Under the pieces are notes generated by a model that was given only the letters and a program-made list of their open reading frames with translations, did not search any database and was not told the DNA's origin. A stretch of 64,000 nt of DNA from Wenzhouxiangellaceae bacterium (lineage in GTDB: Bacteria; Pseudomonadota; Gammaproteobacteria; Xanthomonadales; Wenzhouxiangellaceae), in NCBI GenBank assembly GCA_028289455.1, contig JANQPN010000007.1:1-64000 (forward strand), given 5' to 3'. This document shows, one piece after another, positions 1 to 8,358 of the stretch. Positions within the stretch are counted from its first letter, which is position 1. Every line of letters begins with the position of its first letter. A program made the translations under genes and the position numbers.

Positions 1-272
1 GCCCGCACCACCGGCTGCGGCTGACGTTCCCATACCGGTCCGGCCAGAGCAGTAACCGCCAGTAAGCCGGCTATCGCCAGTAAGATCAGCAGCTTGCTCC
101 GCCAGCTATTACCACCGACTGTAGTGCCTGACAGCCAGGCCAGCAATGGTTGATCAACCAGCTGCTGCCAGGCTGTGCTCCCCACGCCGCGCCGCAGCTG
201 CCAGATCAGCAGTAACCACGGCAGCAGTGCAATAAACCACCAGGGCCGTAAAAAGTGAAACTCAGCCAGCAT
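1..272 (-). CDS. VWA-domain membrane protein (BatB-like), N-terminal part only
   Basis: The window edge cuts this gene, leaving the first 90 codons. The start reads MLAEFHFLRPWWFIALLPWL, a first membrane segment typical of BatB-type von Willebrand A proteins, and a second hydrophobic stretch (LLILLAIAGLLAVTALAGP) follows near residues 61-80. The VWA domain, and any TPR tail, would lie beyond the edge. Its ATG at 272 lies 11 nt inside the end of the preceding BatA-like gene, so the two are translationally coupled. Position as last visible gene of a MoxR-DUF58-DUF4381-VWA operon supports the call. The assignment rests on N-terminal layout and context, not on a visible VWA motif. Confidence 0.72.
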   Translation of the reverse strand, partial: MLAEFHFLRPWWFIALLPWLLLIWQLRRGVGSTAWQQLVDQPLLAWLSGTTVGGNSWRSKLLILLAIAGLLAVTALAGPVWERQPQPVVR

Positions 273-1287
273 CACCAACCCCTTTGCCGCGAACCTGCAG
301 CAACATAACCGATATCACCAGTATCAAGGCGATACCCAGCGGCCAGTAATAGCGCTCGCTGACCGGCCGAAAAACCTCCGGCTCGCTGGTAACCGGCTCC
401 AAGCTATCCAACCGGGCATATATCGACTGCAGGTCTGCCAATGATCTGGCACGGAAATACTGTCCGCCTGTCAGTGCGGCGATCTCCTGAAGCGTCGGCT
501 CGTCAAGGTCTGCAAGCGTATTGCGCAGGCGAGATCCGAACAGACTGTTCAACTGTTGCTGATCAGCACCAATACCGATGGTATAAACCGTCAAACCCTC
601 GGAAGCAGCCAGCCGGGCTGCTTCCAGTGGCTCCACCGAACCAGTGGTATTGGCGCCGTCGGTCAGCAAAATCAAAACCCGCTGTTCGCTGTCAACCTGC
701 TGCAGATGCTTTAAGGCCAATCCCATCGCATCACCGATGGCTGTCTCCTGACCGGCCAGCCCGATTTGTGCTTCATCCAGTAAAGTCAGAATGGTTTCGC
801 GGTCGAATGTCAGTGGCGTTTGCAGGTATGCCTGGGTCCCGAACAGAATCAGCCCCAGCCGGTCGCCCACGCGCCGGCTTAAAAATTCACCGGCGACTGC
901 CTTGACCGCACTCAGGCGTGTCACCCGGCGGCCCTGAAACACCATGTCGTCCTGCCGCATACTGCCGGATATATCCATTGCCATCAGCAAGTCGCGTCCC
1001 GAAACCGGCAACTCCACTTGTTCACCAACATGCTGTGGACGGGCTGCCGCCAGCACCAACAACAGCCAAGCAAATATAACCAGCAGGCGTACCGGCCACC
1101 TTGCAGTTCCCGAAAGCTGGCGGCTGGATACCACTGCAGCATAAAAAGGCACTCTGAGTGCGGCTGCCCCAGACTGTCCGGCCTTGGGCAACAACCTGAC
1201 CAGCAGCGGTAAAAGCACAGCTGCAAAAGCCCAGGGCCAGGCAAACTCATTCCAGCCAAACAGTAACCAGCTCAACCCGGAATCCAT
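262..1287 (-). CDS. VWA-domain membrane protein (BatA-like)
   Basis: This 341-aa protein has a hydrophobic N-terminus, a second membrane segment (LLVIFAWLLLVLAAARPQ), a VWA domain with the MIDAS metal site DISGS in MAMDISGSM and the later TDGAN strand, and a C-terminal membrane helix (YYWPLGIALILVISVMLLQV). That is the BatA layout: an inner-membrane protein with the VWA domain in the periplasm. BatA-type proteins act with MoxR ATPases in envelope stress or complex assembly. I chose ATG 1287 because it overlaps the stop of the DUF4381 gene as TGATG; an in-frame start 30 nt further upstream would lie inside that gene. Confidence 0.88.
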   Translation of the reverse strand: MDSGLSWLLFGWNEFAWPWAFAAVLLPLLVRLLPKAGQSGAAALRVPFYAAVVSSRQLSGTARWPVRLLVIFAWLLLVLAAARPQHVGEQVELPVSGRDLLMAMDISGSMRQDDMVFQGRRVTRLSAVKAVAGEFLSRRVGDRLGLILFGTQAYLQTPLTFDRETILTLLDEAQIGLAGQETAIGDAMGLALKHLQQVDSEQRVLILLTDGANTTGSVEPLEAARLAASEGLTVYTIGIGADQQQLNSLFGSRLRNTLADLDEPTLQEIAALTGGQYFRARSLADLQSIYARLDSLEPVTSEPEVFRPVSERYYWPLGIALILVISVMLLQVRGKGVGDAG

Positions 1288-1766
1288 CAGACTGCCTGCA
1301 CTTTGCTGCGCGCCCACTGAAATACTGCTGAATACAGGGATTGCCCGTCAAACGACTCATTAATCGAATCAACCTGCCGGTATGGCGCATCCACCAGCCA
1401 GCGCCCTGCGCCCTGCATGAACGGCTGACCATCACAACCCCGGTCCAGATACTCCAGAAAAGCTTCGCCGGATAATCCCATCTGACGTTGCTCGCCGCTG
1501 GCCAGCATCAACCGCCGAACCAGCTGATGTAACTCAGTTGTCAGGACGACAACATCGGAGCGCTTCTGATAACGGGCAAAGGCTGCTTCAAACTCACCCA
1601 ATACCAATTGCTGACGGCGGAATTTTTGATAACGCCGAACGGCATACACAACACCGGTAATCGCCAGCAGCACCAGCACTATCAATATCCACCAGCCAGG
1701 CGCCAGTGGCCAGATTCCCGGGTCCGGCGCTGCATGTATATCCTTTAGCTGTTCCAGTGGATTCAT
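1287..1766 (-). CDS. DUF4381 domain-containing membrane protein
   Basis: A 159-aa single-span membrane protein. The N-terminus (PLEQLKDIHAAPDPGIWPLA) followed by GWWILIVLVLLAITGVVYAV and a basic stretch is the standard DUF4381 signature; the rest is a predicted helical cytoplasmic domain. DUF4381 proteins sit between DUF58 and VWA genes in MoxR operons and are thought to belong to the same membrane complex. It starts within the stop of the DUF58 gene (ATGA) and ends in a TGATG overlap with the BatA-like gene, so it is clearly part of one translational unit. Biochemical role unknown. Confidence 0.88.
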   Translation of the reverse strand: MNPLEQLKDIHAAPDPGIWPLAPGWWILIVLVLLAITGVVYAVRRYQKFRRQQLVLGEFEAAFARYQKRSDVVVLTTELHQLVRRLMLASGEQRQMGLSGEAFLEYLDRGCDGQPFMQGAGRWLVDAPYRQVDSINESFDGQSLYSAVFQWARSKVQAV

Positions 1767-2710
1767 GTGCTGAACAACTGTTTGATCACGGCCAGCGGGT
1801 CATCGGTCGTGGCAGCCCGCTGCAGCGGTATACCCAACTGGCGATTTATCTGGCGCAATTGCTCGAAATGCACATCAACATAATCCTGATAACGCTGTCG
1901 TGCTCGCTGGCCGTGCGTGTTCAACATTCCATGTTCACGGCCATTGCTGATTGGATACACACCGGCAGGCGGTGGTTGCAGCTCAACAGGATCATAAACC
2001 TGACAGGCGACCACATCATTGTGGTTGCGAAGTCGTGACAAATGCCGGCGGGTATCAGGATTGATACCGTAAAAATCACTGATCATAACAACCAGACTGC
2101 CTGGCCTGGCCACGTGCCGCAAACGCTTCAGGGCATCGGTCAATGCCTGTCCGGCCTGTTCAACACTGTGACCGGCAAGGCTGTTGCCATCAACCGGTGG
2201 CTGCATCCAGTCAACCAGATGCCTGATTAAATTGAGGGCACCTCTGCGGCCACCAACCGGGCGCATTTCCTGATGCCGATTTGAGGCAAACCCGAAGGCG
2301 CCGATACGATCACCATGCTGTACTGCAGCCCAGCCTACACAGGCGGCCAGCCGAGCGGCCAAAATTGATTTTAATGAACACCGGGTACCGAAGAACATGC
2401 TGGCGCCACAGTCCAGCAGGACGATTACCGGGCGCTCCCGCTCTTCCTGGAACATTTTGGTATGCGCTTTGCCACTGCGTGCTGTCACTTTCCAATCCAT
2501 ATTGCGGATATCATCACCCGGCTGATAGCTGCGTGATTCCAGATAATCCACACCTCGCCCGCGAAAACGCGAGCGATAGACACCCGCCGTTGTAGCGCTG
2601 ACCGGCCGCTGAGGCATCAGTGACAAACCACGCGCTGCAAACCGCATGGCGATAAGCTCATCGGCCTGCGGGTAAATCCCGGCCACAGCCTGTTGATTCG
2701 ACACTGCCAT
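1763..2710 (-). CDS. DUF58 domain-containing protein
   Basis: A 315-aa soluble protein with the DUF58 core: FRGRGVDYLESRSYQPGDD, IRNMDWKVTARSGKAHTKMF and QEERERPVIVLLDCGASMFF, followed by a VWA-like fold (LVVMISDFYG). DUF58 proteins are cytoplasmic partners encoded next to MoxR AAA ATPases and are believed to link the ATPase to membrane VWA proteins. The gene lies 39 nt after the MoxR gene and overlaps the next gene by 4 nt (ATGA). The start at 2710 is the only in-frame ATG before the conserved N-terminal region; the ribosome binding site is weak. Confidence 0.92.
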   Translation of the reverse strand: MAVSNQQAVAGIYPQADELIAMRFAARGLSLMPQRPVSATTAGVYRSRFRGRGVDYLESRSYQPGDDIRNMDWKVTARSGKAHTKMFQEERERPVIVLLDCGASMFFGTRCSLKSILAARLAACVGWAAVQHGDRIGAFGFASNRHQEMRPVGGRRGALNLIRHLVDWMQPPVDGNSLAGHSVEQAGQALTDALKRLRHVARPGSLVVMISDFYGINPDTRRHLSRLRNHNDVVACQVYDPVELQPPPAGVYPISNGREHGMLNTHGQRARQRYQDYVDVHFEQLRQINRQLGIPLQRAATTDDPLAVIKQLFST

Positions 2711-2749
2711 TAACCTGTTGCCACGACACCAATACCCATTGGTTTGTGA

Positions 2750-3763
2750 TTAAGGAACCGGGATGCGTTGGATCAGCTCGGCAATGACCTGATCTGAAGT
2801 TACTCCATCGGCTTCAGCCTCAAAAGACAGTAATACACGGTGTCTGAGAACATCTGCAGCCATTGCTTGAATATCTTCCGGAGAGACATAGTCTCGGCCG
2901 TTTAACCAGGCATGTGCCCTGGCACAGCGGTCCAATGCAATGGTGCCACGCGGGCTGGCGCCGAAGTTAATCCAGCGGGCCAGCTGATCGCTGTAGGCCG
3001 ATGCATCCCTGGTCGCCAGAATCAGTTGCACCAGGTATTCCTGCAATTGCGGTGCGAGGTATAAATCCAATACCTCCTGCTGAGCAGCAAACATAGTGGG
3101 CTGATCGACTACAGCAGCAACCGGCTCAGCTTCAGTCAGCTGTTCCCGTGCCTGACGACGGGCCAGCGCAAGAATATCGTTTTCTGCGCCGACATCAGGA
3201 TATCCGATGGTGACATGCATCAGGAATCTGTCCAGCTGCGCTTCCGGCAAAGGGTAGGTGCCTTCCTGCTCAATCGGGTTTTGAGTGGCCATTACCAGGA
3301 ATAACTTAGGCAGCGGATAGGTTACCCGGCCAACGGTTACCTGATGCTCACCCATTGCCTCCAGCAGTGCCGACTGCACCTTGGCCGGCGCACGGTTGAC
3401 TTCATCTGCCAATATCAAATTATGAAAAACCGGTCCTTTCTGGAACTCAAAACGGGCTTCCTGAGGCCGGTAAATTTCCGTACCGGTTAAATCTGCCGGC
3501 AACAGATCCGGGGTAAACTGGATACGGTGAAAATCTCCCTCAATACGATCACCAATCGCTTTGATAGCGGTGGTTTTAGCCAGCCCGGGCGCACCCTCAA
3601 CCAGTAAGTGACCATCTGCCAGCAAAGCAATCAGCAAACGATCAACCAATACCTGCTGACCGATAATACAGCGGCCAGCCTCAGTTCTGAGTTGCTGCAT
3701 CGCCTCATAGGCTTTCGATCGTTGATTTTGTTCCTGGGTAGTAGCAGCTTGCTGATCTGACAT
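2750..3763 (-). CDS. MoxR-family AAA+ ATPase
   Basis: A 337-aa AAA+ ATPase. Walker A is GAPGLAKTT, Walker B LILADEVNRAP, sensor 1 MATQNPIEQEGTYPLPEAQ, and FGASPRG with the helical lid closes the protein; length and order match MoxR ATPases. These act as chaperone-like remodelers that insert cofactors or activate VWA partners. It is the first gene of a five-gene minus-strand operon (MoxR, DUF58, DUF4381, BatA-like, BatB-like). An AAGGAG sequence lies 13 nt before the ATG and AAGAAG lies directly before it. No operator recognised in the 149 nt upstream. Confidence 0.95.
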   Translation of the reverse strand: MSDQQAATTQEQNQRSKAYEAMQQLRTEAGRCIIGQQVLVDRLLIALLADGHLLVEGAPGLAKTTAIKAIGDRIEGDFHRIQFTPDLLPADLTGTEIYRPQEARFEFQKGPVFHNLILADEVNRAPAKVQSALLEAMGEHQVTVGRVTYPLPKLFLVMATQNPIEQEGTYPLPEAQLDRFLMHVTIGYPDVGAENDILALARRQAREQLTEAEPVAAVVDQPTMFAAQQEVLDLYLAPQLQEYLVQLILATRDASAYSDQLARWINFGASPRGTIALDRCARAHAWLNGRDYVSPEDIQAMAADVLRHRVLLSFEAEADGVTSDQVIAELIQRIPVP

Positions 3764-3912
3764 CTTCTTGGAATACTCCTTAACAGCCTGCCCAATACAG
3801 GCTCGCGATACTTTTTATATTAGCGATTACTGCTCAATTCAATGGTTGTTATCGCAGCAATCGCGCTGTATGACCGCAGATCAAAATCAGGGTTCCAGCA
3901 GTCCCGTAAACG

Positions 3913-5259
3913 TCATACAGTCTGCCTGCCGCTGACCTTATCTGCCTGCCGCTGATAATGACTGCCCAGCCGCCATGCCAACAGCATCCACAGCAAAGCG
4001 ATCGGCAACGCTGCCAGACCAACACCGGAAAAACCGGCCCCCAGTGCCATCAGGCCTGCGAACAGCCACCCGGCCAGCACGTCGGCTCCGCGGTAAACCG
4101 CAGTATCAATAAAGTTTTTAGATTTGTATTTGGTTTCCCGGTCCACCACAGTAAACAGCATTTCCTTGGTAGGACCCAATATGCCGTAGTTGGTGCTGCG
4201 CTGTAGTATTTGCGTTAGCACTACCGTTGCCAATATCGGCATACCAGAAAAAATGCTGAAAGCCACCATTAATAATACCGGGACACTGATCAGCGTTTTA
4301 GCCATCTTCAAATGCTTCACCAGCCGGGGTGTAATTACCAGTTGAAGGATGATGGCAATCAGGTTCACATTGGCATCAATCTGTGCCATGAACTGGGTCA
4401 GCTGATCTATCCCCTGAACCTGCTGCTCAGCTATTCTGCCGCGCAGGTTATATAGAAAGCCCGCCAGCAGATTATGCGCCACCATCATCGCCACCACCAT
4501 CCGGAGATAAGGTGATCGCCATACATCCAGCATACCTGCCCAGATACTGCCGCCGATTTCATCACCATCACTGGCTGCCGGCTGGCTGTTGGTCTGTTCA
4601 CCGGAATGTGCAACATCTTTTATAGGTGTCGTCTGTGCTGACAGCCGTTGCAGATATAGAATGACCAATGTGGCAATAGTGATAATTCCGGAAGCCACCA
4701 GCAACAGATTTGCCGTGCCGATGTGCGGCACCAGCCAACGTGTCAGGTTGGGTCCGATCAACGCACCCAGACTGCCCCCGCCGGCAATAAACCCAAACAA
4801 CCTCTGCCCCTGGGATGCACTGAAAATATCGGCCATGAAACTCCAGAACACGGAGACCACAAACAGGTTGAAAACGCTGATCCACACAAAAAAGGTAAAA
4901 AACAGCCAAACCTGCTCGGGGTAGGCTTTAAACAGTGCATAAAAGAGCAACAGGTTGATGATGAAAAACACGTAGACAACCGGCAGAAATACCCGGCGTG
5001 AAAAACGCGCCACCAGCCAGCCGAACAATGGTGTAATCAGCAACATCACCACAAACGTGGCGGAAAACAATTTGGGGATGTGTTCTGCACCACCGGCTAC
5101 AGCCAGTGCTTCGCGCACCGGCCGCAGCATAAAATAACCACACAGCAATAGAAAAAAGTACCCAAACGACCATAACAGTCTGGATAACTCACCCGGCTGG
5201 TAATCCACCAGGTGACGCACCGGCGACCAGCTGACAGGCATCTTTTCGGTTTTTTCCAT
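3913..5259 (-). CDS. NTP/NDP-exchanger-like MFS membrane transporter
   Basis: A 448-aa integral membrane protein with about twelve hydrophobic spans. The region around LLCGYFMLRPVREALAVAGG, the segment NLFVVSVFWSFMADIFSASQ and FIAGGGSLGALIGPNLTRWL resemble the MFS-type proteins often labelled NTP/NDP exchange transporters in free-living bacteria. The loop between the two halves (about residues 215-240) is polar. The substrate cannot be inferred: most free-living members have no shown nucleotide exchange. The gene stands alone, 117 nt from the next gene downstream and 149 nt from the MoxR gene upstream. Confidence 0.78.
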   Translation of the reverse strand: MEKTEKMPVSWSPVRHLVDYQPGELSRLLWSFGYFFLLLCGYFMLRPVREALAVAGGAEHIPKLFSATFVVMLLITPLFGWLVARFSRRVFLPVVYVFFIINLLLFYALFKAYPEQVWLFFTFFVWISVFNLFVVSVFWSFMADIFSASQGQRLFGFIAGGGSLGALIGPNLTRWLVPHIGTANLLLVASGIITIATLVILYLQRLSAQTTPIKDVAHSGEQTNSQPAASDGDEIGGSIWAGMLDVWRSPYLRMVVAMMVAHNLLAGFLYNLRGRIAEQQVQGIDQLTQFMAQIDANVNLIAIILQLVITPRLVKHLKMAKTLISVPVLLMVAFSIFSGMPILATVVLTQILQRSTNYGILGPTKEMLFTVVDRETKYKSKNFIDTAVYRGADVLAGWLFAGLMALGAGFSGVGLAALPIALLWMLLAWRLGSHYQRQADKVSGRQTV

Positions 5260-5376
5260 TATCTGCTGAACTGCATCCCCGCTAACGGGCGCAGTATTTA
5301 GGTAGTGAAGTCACGCAGATAATACGCATGTTACGAACGATATGCACCTAAGATATCCTAACTGTTCACCAGGTTC

Positions 5377-6051
5377 TTATTGTTGCAGGCTGTTTTCCAC
5401 CTGTTTGCGCAGACTTTTAAGCATTTTTGGAACATCCCGCCTCAACCTGCGCATCTCGGCACGCTGATTCAGTCGTTTATGCAAATCCACCTGGGCCTGG
5501 TAGTGCACTAGGGTCTGACCATCCATACTTTTGAAAAACCGCCAGCTCCCCCGGAAAAACATCAGGTCTCCTCCCTGACGGTAAAACTCGATTGATTCCG
5601 GGTGGTTGTAATTGGCACGGAATATGTTTTCCACACTTGGCAGAAAAAAGTACGGTTTGATGCGGTGGCGGGTAATATCAAATGTTATGCCGTGTGGATC
5701 AATACCGCTTTGCAGCACTTCGCACTCCCGGATTGCAGGCACATAATTCATGGCATGATCACAATCGACCAATACTGCCCAGGTTTTTTCCGGCGAGCCG
5801 GCCACAAACAAACTGGCGGATAAGTTAACCCTGGAACTGTCCTGCTCAGGCTGCAAGTCAATCACCACTTCTGACCCCTGCGGCAGTCTCGATGGCAGCT
5901 CATCCGGATTTTCAGAAGCTGCGGCTGTTAGTTTGGCAACTTCTCTGATCTTCTGGTCAGCCGGCAATGCTTCACTTTGAGACTGGGCTTGCGCCATACC
6001 AACCGACAATAGAAATGCCTGGCATAACAGCACCACGGCAAACTGGCGCAC
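5377..6051 (-). CDS. Exported START/SRPBCC-fold lipid-binding-like protein
   Basis: The mature protein has the START-like pattern: an early charged helix, GSPEKTWAVLVDCDHAMNYV, CEVLQSGIDPHGITFDITR, and a final amphipathic helix after the QTLVHYQAQV strand. From the GTG at 6051 it begins MRQFAVVLLCQAFLLSVGMA, an ordinary signal peptide cleaved near AQA, so it should be periplasmic. An ATG at 6096 is in frame, but it adds 15 unlikely residues, lacks a ribosome binding site and sits inside one of two Zur-type boxes, so I prefer GTG 6051; the choice is not certain. It is divergent from the ZnuD-like receptor and may share its control. The ligand is unknown. Confidence 0.72.
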   Translation of the reverse strand: MRQFAVVLLCQAFLLSVGMAQAQSQSEALPADQKIREVAKLTAAASENPDELPSRLPQGSEVVIDLQPEQDSSRVNLSASLFVAGSPEKTWAVLVDCDHAMNYVPAIRECEVLQSGIDPHGITFDITRHRIKPYFFLPSVENIFRANYNHPESIEFYRQGGDLMFFRGSWRFFKSMDGQTLVHYQAQVDLHKRLNQRAEMRRLRRDVPKMLKSLRKQVENSLQQ

Positions 6052-6085
6052 CGATAAGCCAAATGGTTTGCAGCCGTTAAAATTA

Positions 6086-6100
6086 TGTAATAACATTACA
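6086..6100. promoter_or_regulatory. Zur/Fur-family operator-like box 1
   Basis: TGTAATAACATTACA is a perfect palindrome in its outer six bases (TGTAAT-nnn-ATTACA). It fits the form TGTTATnnnATAACA described for Zur boxes with one change per arm. It lies in the divergent region between the START-like gene and the ZnuD-like receptor gene. Confidence 0.6.
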
Positions 6101-6107
6101 AATTATA

Positions 6108-6122
6108 TGTAATAACATAACA
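6108..6122. promoter_or_regulatory. Zur/Fur-family operator-like box 2
   Basis: TGTAATAACATAACA repeats box 1 with one base changed, centred 22 bp away (two helical turns) and ending 28 bp before the receptor ATG. Read on the minus strand it is TGTTAT-GTT-ATTACA, one base from the Zur form. Tandem boxes at this spacing suggest cooperative binding by a dimeric repressor. Confidence 0.6.
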
Positions 6123-6150
6123 TTTTCTACTTTGCAGAGTGCTGATACCC

Positions 6151-8247
6151 ATGTATAAAACCAAACTTGTCTCGGCCATTAGCCTTGCCCTGTGTTTAAG
6201 TGCACCGGCTTATGCCCAAAACTCAGACAACCAATCCGATTTAAATACTCAAGATAACGACAGTCATGCTGCCGAACTGGATAACATCGAAGTGCGCATC
6301 AACCCATTGGGAGGCACTGAGCTCGATTCCACTCAACCTGTCGATATACTGACCGGTGAAAAACTGAATGATCGCAAAGAAGCCACTATTGGCGAGACTT
6401 TGCAAGCCGAGGTCGGCATTCATAGCAGTTATTTCGGCCCTGGTGCCGGACGCCCGATTATTCGTGGCCTGGGTGGCTCACGGGTAAGAGTTCTGGAAGA
6501 TGGTCTCAGCACGCTGGATGCATCGGCACTCAGTGAAGACCATGCCGTTTCCGCTGAGCCGTTGCTGATTGACAGCATCGAAATTCTGCGCGGACCGGCT
6601 ACACTTTTATATGGTTCTGCAGCCAGTGCCGGCGCCGTCAACATCGTTGACAACCGCATCCCAGAACAGCGGCAGGACTTCAGCGGAGCCATTGAATTAC
6701 GCGGCAATACAGCTGCAGATGAATTTGCCGGCGTGGTTAGACTGGACGGCGGTGTAGGCGCTTTCCAGTTTCATGTCGATGGTTTCTACCGCGACACCAG
6801 TGATTATGATATCCCCGGTTTCGCCCTGACCGATGCACTGCTGGCAGAATTACCGGCTGAGGAGTTAGAAGAGCAGGAATCCGGCACATTGGCCAATAGC
6901 GCACTTGAAACAAGCGGCGGAACCTTTGGCGGTTCAATTGTGGGTGACTGGGGCTACGCTGGATTTGCCTTCAAAACTTTTGATACTCAATACGGCATTC
7001 CGGCCGAGCTGGAAGAAGAGGAAGAGGAAGAAGGCGACGAGGGTGGTGAAGAGGAGGAGCACGGTGCCATCAGTATTGACCTGAACCAGGAACGGTATGA
7101 GTTCAAGAGCGGTCTGTATAACCCATTCCGCGGCGTTAATGAAATCAGCTTCAAACTGGCCACTGTTGATTATGATCATGTTGAACTGGAAGGTGATGAG
7201 GTTGGCACGACTTTCCTGATTGACAGCACTGAAACCCGCCTGGAAGTACAGCATGCCGATATAGGGCAGCTCAAAGGTGCGTTTGGTTTTCAGTATTCTG
7301 ATGAGGAACTGATTGCGATCGGTGCCGAAGCCTTTATTCCGCCATCAGACACCGAGTCTCTGGGCTTTTTCCTGGTCGAAGAACTGGATCTGGGCAATTT
7401 CAAACTGTCCGGTGGCTTCCGCTGGCAGGATGATGACATTACGCTGCAGAACAACCAGGTTATTGACGGCGTCAACAGCCGTGATTTCACTGCAATCTCC
7501 ACCAGCCTGGGCGCCATCTGGCAGCTTACCCCTGAATGGCAGGCTACCCTGAACTGGCAGCGTTCTGAGCGCAGCCCGAACCAGGCAGAGCTGTTTTCCG
7601 ACGGACCGCACGTAGCCACTCAGACCTTTGAAGTGGGTGACGTCAACCTTGTTGAGGAAACCTCCAACAATATTGACCTGGGCATTCACAAATACATCGG
7701 TAATTTCCATCTGCGCGCTGATGTGTTTTACAACAACATCGATGACTTCATCTTCCTGGCCGATACCGGAGAAATCGAAGACGGTCTGCCCGTACGGGTC
7801 TGGAGTCAGCAGGATGCCGAGTTCTACGGCTTTGAATTTGAAGCCGGTTATCTGTTTGAAAACACTTCAATGGGTGACTTTGAATGGACGGTGTTCACCG
7901 ATATGGTTCAGTCCGAACTGGATAACGGTGATGAAGTGCCTCGTCTGTCACCGACCCGTATCGGTACCGGCATCGACTGGCATCAGGGTAACTTCCGGGC
8001 CAACATCAACTACTACCGTGTATTTTCACGTGACAATGTCGCCAGCTTTGAAACCACCACCGATGGTTACAACATGCTGAGCGCCAATTTTGCCTATAGC
8101 TTCCTGGTCGGCAGCAGTGAGTTTGAAGTGTTTGTGAAAGGCACCAATCTGACCGATGAAGTACAGCGGGTTCATACCTCCTTCCTGAAGGATTTTGCAC
8201 CACAGCCCGGCATTAACTTCACCGGCGGCATACGCGCCTTCTTTTAA
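6151..8247 (+). CDS. ZnuD-like TonB-dependent outer-membrane receptor
   Basis: A 698-aa receptor. A signal peptide (residues 1-23, SAPAYAQ) precedes a plug domain with GRPIIRGLGGSRVRVLEDG and VEILRGPATLLYGSAASAGA-type motifs, and the barrel ends in aromatic FF. Family-typical ZnuD stretches are present: HVATQTFEVGDVNLVEETSN, NINYYRVFSRDNVASFETTT and SFLKDFAPQPGINFTGG. Where ZnuD has His-rich loops, this protein has a run of Glu/Asp/Gly near residues 285-306 ending in EEEEHG, a plausible divalent-metal lure. Function inferred: zinc (or other divalent metal) import across the outer membrane, energised by TonB. ATG 6151 was chosen over a GTG 12 nt upstream because it starts the signal peptide properly. 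Two Zur-like boxes precede it and a strong terminator follows. Confidence 0.85.
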   Translation: MYKTKLVSAISLALCLSAPAYAQNSDNQSDLNTQDNDSHAAELDNIEVRINPLGGTELDSTQPVDILTGEKLNDRKEATIGETLQAEVGIHSSYFGPGAGRPIIRGLGGSRVRVLEDGLSTLDASALSEDHAVSAEPLLIDSIEILRGPATLLYGSAASAGAVNIVDNRIPEQRQDFSGAIELRGNTAADEFAGVVRLDGGVGAFQFHVDGFYRDTSDYDIPGFALTDALLAELPAEELEEQESGTLANSALETSGGTFGGSIVGDWGYAGFAFKTFDTQYGIPAELEEEEEEEGDEGGEEEEHGAISIDLNQERYEFKSGLYNPFRGVNEISFKLATVDYDHVELEGDEVGTTFLIDSTETRLEVQHADIGQLKGAFGFQYSDEELIAIGAEAFIPPSDTESLGFFLVEELDLGNFKLSGGFRWQDDDITLQNNQVIDGVNSRDFTAISTSLGAIWQLTPEWQATLNWQRSERSPNQAELFSDGPHVATQTFEVGDVNLVEETSNNIDLGIHKYIGNFHLRADVFYNNIDDFIFLADTGEIEDGLPVRVWSQQDAEFYGFEFEAGYLFENTSMGDFEWTVFTDMVQSELDNGDEVPRLSPTRIGTGIDWHQGNFRANINYYRVFSRDNVASFETTTDGYNMLSANFAYSFLVGSSEFEVFVKGTNLTDEVQRVHTSFLKDFAPQPGINFTGGIRAFF

Positions 8248-8270
8248 TTTGGTCGAATAATCCTCCATTC

Positions 8271-8312
8271 CACCGGCAGACATCTGTCTGCCGGTGCGAC
8301 CATTTTTCTTTT
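8271..8312 (+). terminator. Rho-independent terminator after the TonB receptor gene
   Basis: A perfect 12-bp inverted repeat (CACCGGCAGACA at 8271-8282 and TGTCTGCCGGTG at 8285-8296) is followed by a T-rich tract at 8302-8312. It ends transcription of the receptor gene 24 nt after its stop codon. Confidence 0.88.
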
Positions 8313-8358
8313 GACTGCATCTTTAGTGTGAAGTCCTTATCACCAAGATGCAGTCATC

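Noticed and set aside
7010..7070. GAA/GAG run in the TonB receptor gene as a microsatellite
   Set aside because: Codons are mixed GAA, GAG, GAC and GGC; it is a coding acidic loop, not a simple repeat likely to slip.
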